Source: an uncultured Eubacteriales bacterium
GTDB lineage: Bacteria; Bacillota; Clostridia; TANB77; CAG-508
Length of the DNA: 6,524 bases
Direction of reading: 5' to 3'
Assembly (NCBI GenBank): GCA_902760765.1
Contig: CACWHO010000119.1
Coordinates: 1 to 6,524, forward strand
Shown one piece after another: positions 4,043 to 6,524 of the stretch; within the stretch, counting starts at the first letter, position 1; each line of letters opens with the position of its first letter. The position numbers and the translations under genes were made by a program. The notes below the pieces were generated by a model. That model made no database searches, had not been told where the DNA came from, and worked only from the letters and a program-made list of their open reading frames with translations.

Positions 4043-6184
4043 ACCATTTGAATATTTTCCAAAATCATATGTTTTGATTTTTTTAGGTTCATTATATTTT
4101 GATTCAAGATAATTCAATTTACCTTGACCTGCCATTGCTTTTCCGCTTGTATTTTTAATCTTATATGCACAATCTTTTGTGCCAAGACCTTGTAATTTTC
4201 CAGCTTTGAAATATGGAACAAATTTCCATTCAACATTACCATGTTTTGAATCATATTCTCCTTTAGCAAAATCAATAGAGTTAGACATATTCCATTCTCT
4301 CTTTTGACCAAATTCACTACTCCACCATTCTAATTCTTCAATATTTCCATTACCTGTAAATATTTTATTTGCACAGTTTGCAAGTATTGTTGATTTGAAT
4401 TTACCATTTGAGTTTTCTGGTTCTAATTGTTGTAAGTTTTGTGCTGATATTGTTGTACCAATTTTATATTTTCTATACATTGTAAAGATTGGTTCAGTTG
4501 ATTTACAAATAAAATCTGGAAATTCATCAATATATAAGAAATTTGGTACTCTTGATTTTTCTGTCCCTGGTCTTCTTAATACAGCATTTTCCATTGATAT
4601 TAAGAAGAATAGACCAAATGCTTTGTGGCTTGTGGCACCTAAATCTCCACGTCTTGTACATACAAATGTAATTTGACCATCTGCAAGCATTTTATCAAAA
4701 TCAAGGTTATTTTCTCTGTTACATAAAATTGATTTTACACCTGGTAATCTTAATAATTGGTCTAATTGATTTACTGCTGAATCAATATATCTTTCAGTAT
4801 TTTTTGTATTTACTCCATCTTTATAAAAATTCTTTTTAAAGTAAACAAGTTGTGTGCTATATTTTTCTTTTAGTTCTTCATCATGTGCAAGAATTTCACA
4901 CATTTTTTCTGCTAATGAGAAATTTGTAAATATTTTTAACATATCTTCAAGATTTGGTAATCTTCCATCATTCATTTTTGGATATATTTCTTTTAATAGG
5001 ATTGCAGTATTTTCTATAGCTTGTAAAACAACATTTTCTCTGTATGTTTCTGAATCTTCTTTATTAGAAATGTCAAGCATTGTTTTTAGTATAGAAGAAA
5101 TTGTAATTGCAATTTTATTTGCATCATCATAAATAAATGGATTTAAGCCAACAGAGTTATGGTCTGCTGGGTCTACAATATTGTATGATAGGCTAAAATT
5201 GTTGCATACATTTATCATATGGTCTAATATTTCTCTATCTGGAGAAAGTACTGTAATACCACAATTTCTATATGTTATTGTAGATGTTGAATCCAATATC
5301 ATCTTTTTCATATAGCCTTTATATACTGCTTCATGCCCTGTTGCAGGGATAAGCATATTTAAATTAAAGTTTTTGTTTAAATATGTGTTATCATAAGGTG
5401 CTTTTAATGCTGCAATTCCAGTTTTTAATGCTGTATAACCCATTTCTTTTGAAACTTCTCTATAAAAGAATTTTCTATCTAAATCCCTTGCAATAAGTGG
5501 CTCAAATACCATAGAGGTTTTTCCTGTTCCAGAACCACCACAAACAAATAATGATTGATATCTAGAAACTTCTGGCATTGTAATCATTTTTGCTGTTTCA
5601 GCATCTTGACATATAAAAATGTCATTTGTATATGGTCCATGACCTTTATTTGGGTCTGATAAATCAATTCCACCATAATCCCAAATTGATTGAGTCATAT
5701 CTTTACTATCATTTACACCCATGTATAAGAAGTCAAAGACTTTTGGAAAAATTATAATAGGGAAGAATAGTGTAAGTGATGTTAATGCAGGTCTAATTAA
5801 TTCAGGGAAATTTGTAACTAAATCTACATATCCTGGATTAAATATCAAAAGTAACCATACACCCATGTTTAGCCATTGTGTAAACATTGATGCTACTATA
5901 ATTGATAAACCTATTACATAAATATAAAATAACGTAACTTTTTTTGCTTTTGTAGATGAAAATTCAGATGGTACAGAAAATAAATATGCAAATACAGGGC
6001 ATGCTATAGCAAGTGTATATTGAAATGGTCCCCAATATGAATAAGATACGCCTGTAAATAACATTAATAACATTTCTACTATTCTATCAACAGCTAAATA
6101 TACTGTTATAAGTGTTAAAACATATGTTGCAAATGTATTTCTACTTGCACCTATCTTTTCTAAGAATTTATCTATTAATTTCAT
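4031..6184 (-). CDS. VirD4/TraG-like type IV secretion coupling ATPase
   Basis: The 717-residue product is a membrane-anchored AAA-type ATPase of the VirD4/TraG/TraD class, which brings DNA or protein substrates to a type IV secretion channel using ATP. About five hydrophobic segments lie in the first 156 residues (roughly 17-45, 54-74, 82-101, 107-123, 128-156). Then follow a Walker A GGSGTGKT at 216-223, a Walker B FLYIDEF at 550-556 (D553, E554), and a sensor-like TTISAQNLQQLE at 577-588, as in TraG/TraM-recognition proteins. ATG6182-6184 (MKLIDKFLEKIG) is preferred over the in-frame ATG at 6254-6256, because the extra 24 residues are hydrophobic AT-rich noise and neither site has a strong Shine-Dalgarno. 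The family's C-terminal tail appears shifted out of frame (see 3898-4042). No relaxase, VirB4 or VirB6 gene is in view, so the element it serves is unknown. GTPase or FtsK-type motors are less likely given the N-terminal membrane region and the sensor motif. Confidence 0.85.
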   Translation of the reverse strand: MKLIDKFLEKIGASRNTFATYVLTLITVYLAVDRIVEMLLMLFTGVSYSYWGPFQYTLAIACPVFAYLFSVPSEFSSTKAKKVTLFYIYVIGLSIIVASMFTQWLNMGVWLLLIFNPGYVDLVTNFPELIRPALTSLTLFFPIIIFPKVFDFLYMGVNDSKDMTQSIWDYGGIDLSDPNKGHGPYTNDIFICQDAETAKMITMPEVSRYQSLFVCGGSGTGKTSMVFEPLIARDLDRKFFYREVSKEMGYTALKTGIAALKAPYDNTYLNKNFNLNMLIPATGHEAVYKGYMKKMILDSTSTITYRNCGITVLSPDREILDHMINVCNNFSLSYNIVDPADHNSVGLNPFIYDDANKIAITISSILKTMLDISNKEDSETYRENVVLQAIENTAILLKEIYPKMNDGRLPNLEDMLKIFTNFSLAEKMCEILAHDEELKEKYSTQLVYFKKNFYKDGVNTKNTERYIDSAVNQLDQLLRLPGVKSILCNRENNLDFDKMLADGQITFVCTRRGDLGATSHKAFGLFFLISMENAVLRRPGTEKSRVPNFLYIDEFPDFICKSTEPIFTMYRKYKIGTTISAQNLQQLEPENSNGKFKSTILANCANKIFTGNGNIEELEWWSSEFGQKREWNMSNSIDFAKGEYDSKHGNVEWKFVPYFKAGKLQGLGTKDCAYKIKNTSGKAMAGQGKLNYLESKYNEPKKIKTYDFGKYSNGKEI

Positions 6185-6197
6185 TAGATATATATAT

Positions 6198-6226
6198 ATT
6201 ATCCTATAAAATAACGAAAAAAACAA
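6198..6226 (-). promoter_or_regulatory. Possible promoter for the VirD4/TraG-like gene
   Basis: On the minus strand TTGTTT (6226-6221), 17 bp, then GATAAT (6203-6198) fit a sigma-A promoter with 4/6 and 5/6 matches. The transcript would begin near 6191, only a few bases before ATG6184, after an ATATATATATAT run. The message would be almost leaderless, in line with the lack of a Shine-Dalgarno at the right distance. Chance matches are common at this base composition. Confidence 0.35.
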
Positions 6227-6401
6227 GTATTTTTGGAAAAAAAGTACCAAAGACATTATTTATTTTTGTACATCTTTTACCTTTTTTGAAAAAAATTGGA
6301 ATAAATATACAAACAATTTCATATAATAATAAATAAAAAGAAAAGTAAAGTTTTAAAAATTTCAAACATATTAAAGCCTTAAGGAAAGAATGTGAGTAAA
6401 A

Positions 6402-6524
6402 ATGAGTGATTATAGCAAAGAATTAATATTAGTTGAGAAAAATGAGATTGATAAGGAAAATGAACTTATAAAAAATATATTGAAGACAAGGGAAGAATTG
6501 AAATGCAATAATAAAAATTTTGAA
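6402..6524 (+). CDS. N-terminal part of a YaaL/DUF2508-like protein
   Basis: ATG6402 opens a frame that runs off the right edge (41 codons): MSDYSKELILVEKNEIDKEN, then ELIKNILKTREELKCNNKNFE. The pattern of a charged N-terminus, an ELIKNILKTREEL helix and NNKNFE resembles the start of small clostridial YaaL/DUF2508 proteins of unknown function, often found near recR and bofA. A stop at 6393-6395 blocks an earlier start. AAGGAAAG (6381-6388) is the likely ribosome site, about 13 nt from the ATG. TATAAT at 6322-6327 is a possible -10, but no good -35 stands at the right distance. It is transcribed divergently from the coupling-protein gene, with about 217 bp between the preferred starts. Only 41 residues are visible, so the family call is tentative. 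Confidence 0.55.
   Translation, partial: MSDYSKELILVEKNEIDKENELIKNILKTREELKCNNKNFE

Noticed and set aside
4395..5921. Several plus-strand frames of 66-93 codons
   Set aside because: Antisense shadows of the coupling-ATPase gene with no ribosome sites.
6322..6327. TATAAT before the DUF2508-like gene as a full promoter
   Set aside because: The nearest TTGGAA (6296-6301) is 20 bp away and no better -35 is present, so it was noted only in the gene entry.

Overview
The window is very AT-rich, with small intergenic gaps, Shine-Dalgarno sites of the AAGGAGG type and gene families typical of low-GC Firmicutes. An uncultured gut clostridial relative is the best guess; the species cannot be named. 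The standard genetic code fits.

Left part (1-1827, + strand): a diversity-generating retroelement (DGR) cassette. It holds the tail of an unidentified gene (2-154), an Avd accessory protein gene (135-563), a template repeat (about 580-690), a spacer of roughly 137 nt (691-826) and the DGR reverse transcriptase (827-1827). The template repeat encodes the pattern WLASPS followed by 16 Asn codons, 12 of them AAC, which is the adenine-rich layout expected for A-directed mutagenesis of a C-type-lectin-like variable domain. The target gene with its variable repeat is not in the window and probably lies upstream. Both protein genes carry perfect short tandem duplications. A 51-bp in-frame duplication adds 17 residues to Avd. 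A 44-bp duplication shifts the frame of the RT near residue 40, leaving a 51-codon N-terminal piece whose TGA overlaps, as ATGA, the ATG of a 282-residue RT body that keeps its catalytic motifs. The cassette is therefore either freshly broken, expressed as a translationally coupled split RT, or misassembled.

Middle (1828-3003): a gene-free AT-rich stretch of about 570 bp. It holds a good sigma-A-type promoter followed almost at once by a small terminator-like hairpin, then a second promoter (extended -10) and a strong SD ahead of a 5'-truncated Rpn/PD-(D/E)XK putative transposase remnant. That remnant ends tail to tail, overlapping by 8 bp, with the next gene.

Right part (2996-6256, - strand): a polytopic membrane protein of the ArsP_2 / 'putative manganese transporter' type with a Cys/His-rich loop, and upstream of it a VirD4/TraG-like ATPase (T4SS coupling protein). 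The ATPase frame stops at 4031, but an alternative frame continues with a plausible acidic and basic tail to 3898. A minus-strand terminator hairpin lies directly after that second stop, which suggests a frameshift near the 3' end. At the right edge the first 41 codons of a divergent gene resemble the YaaL/DUF2508 family.

The most interesting object is the DGR with its two exact tandem duplications. The coupling-protein gene hints at a conjugative element nearby, but no relaxase, integrase or attachment site is visible here.
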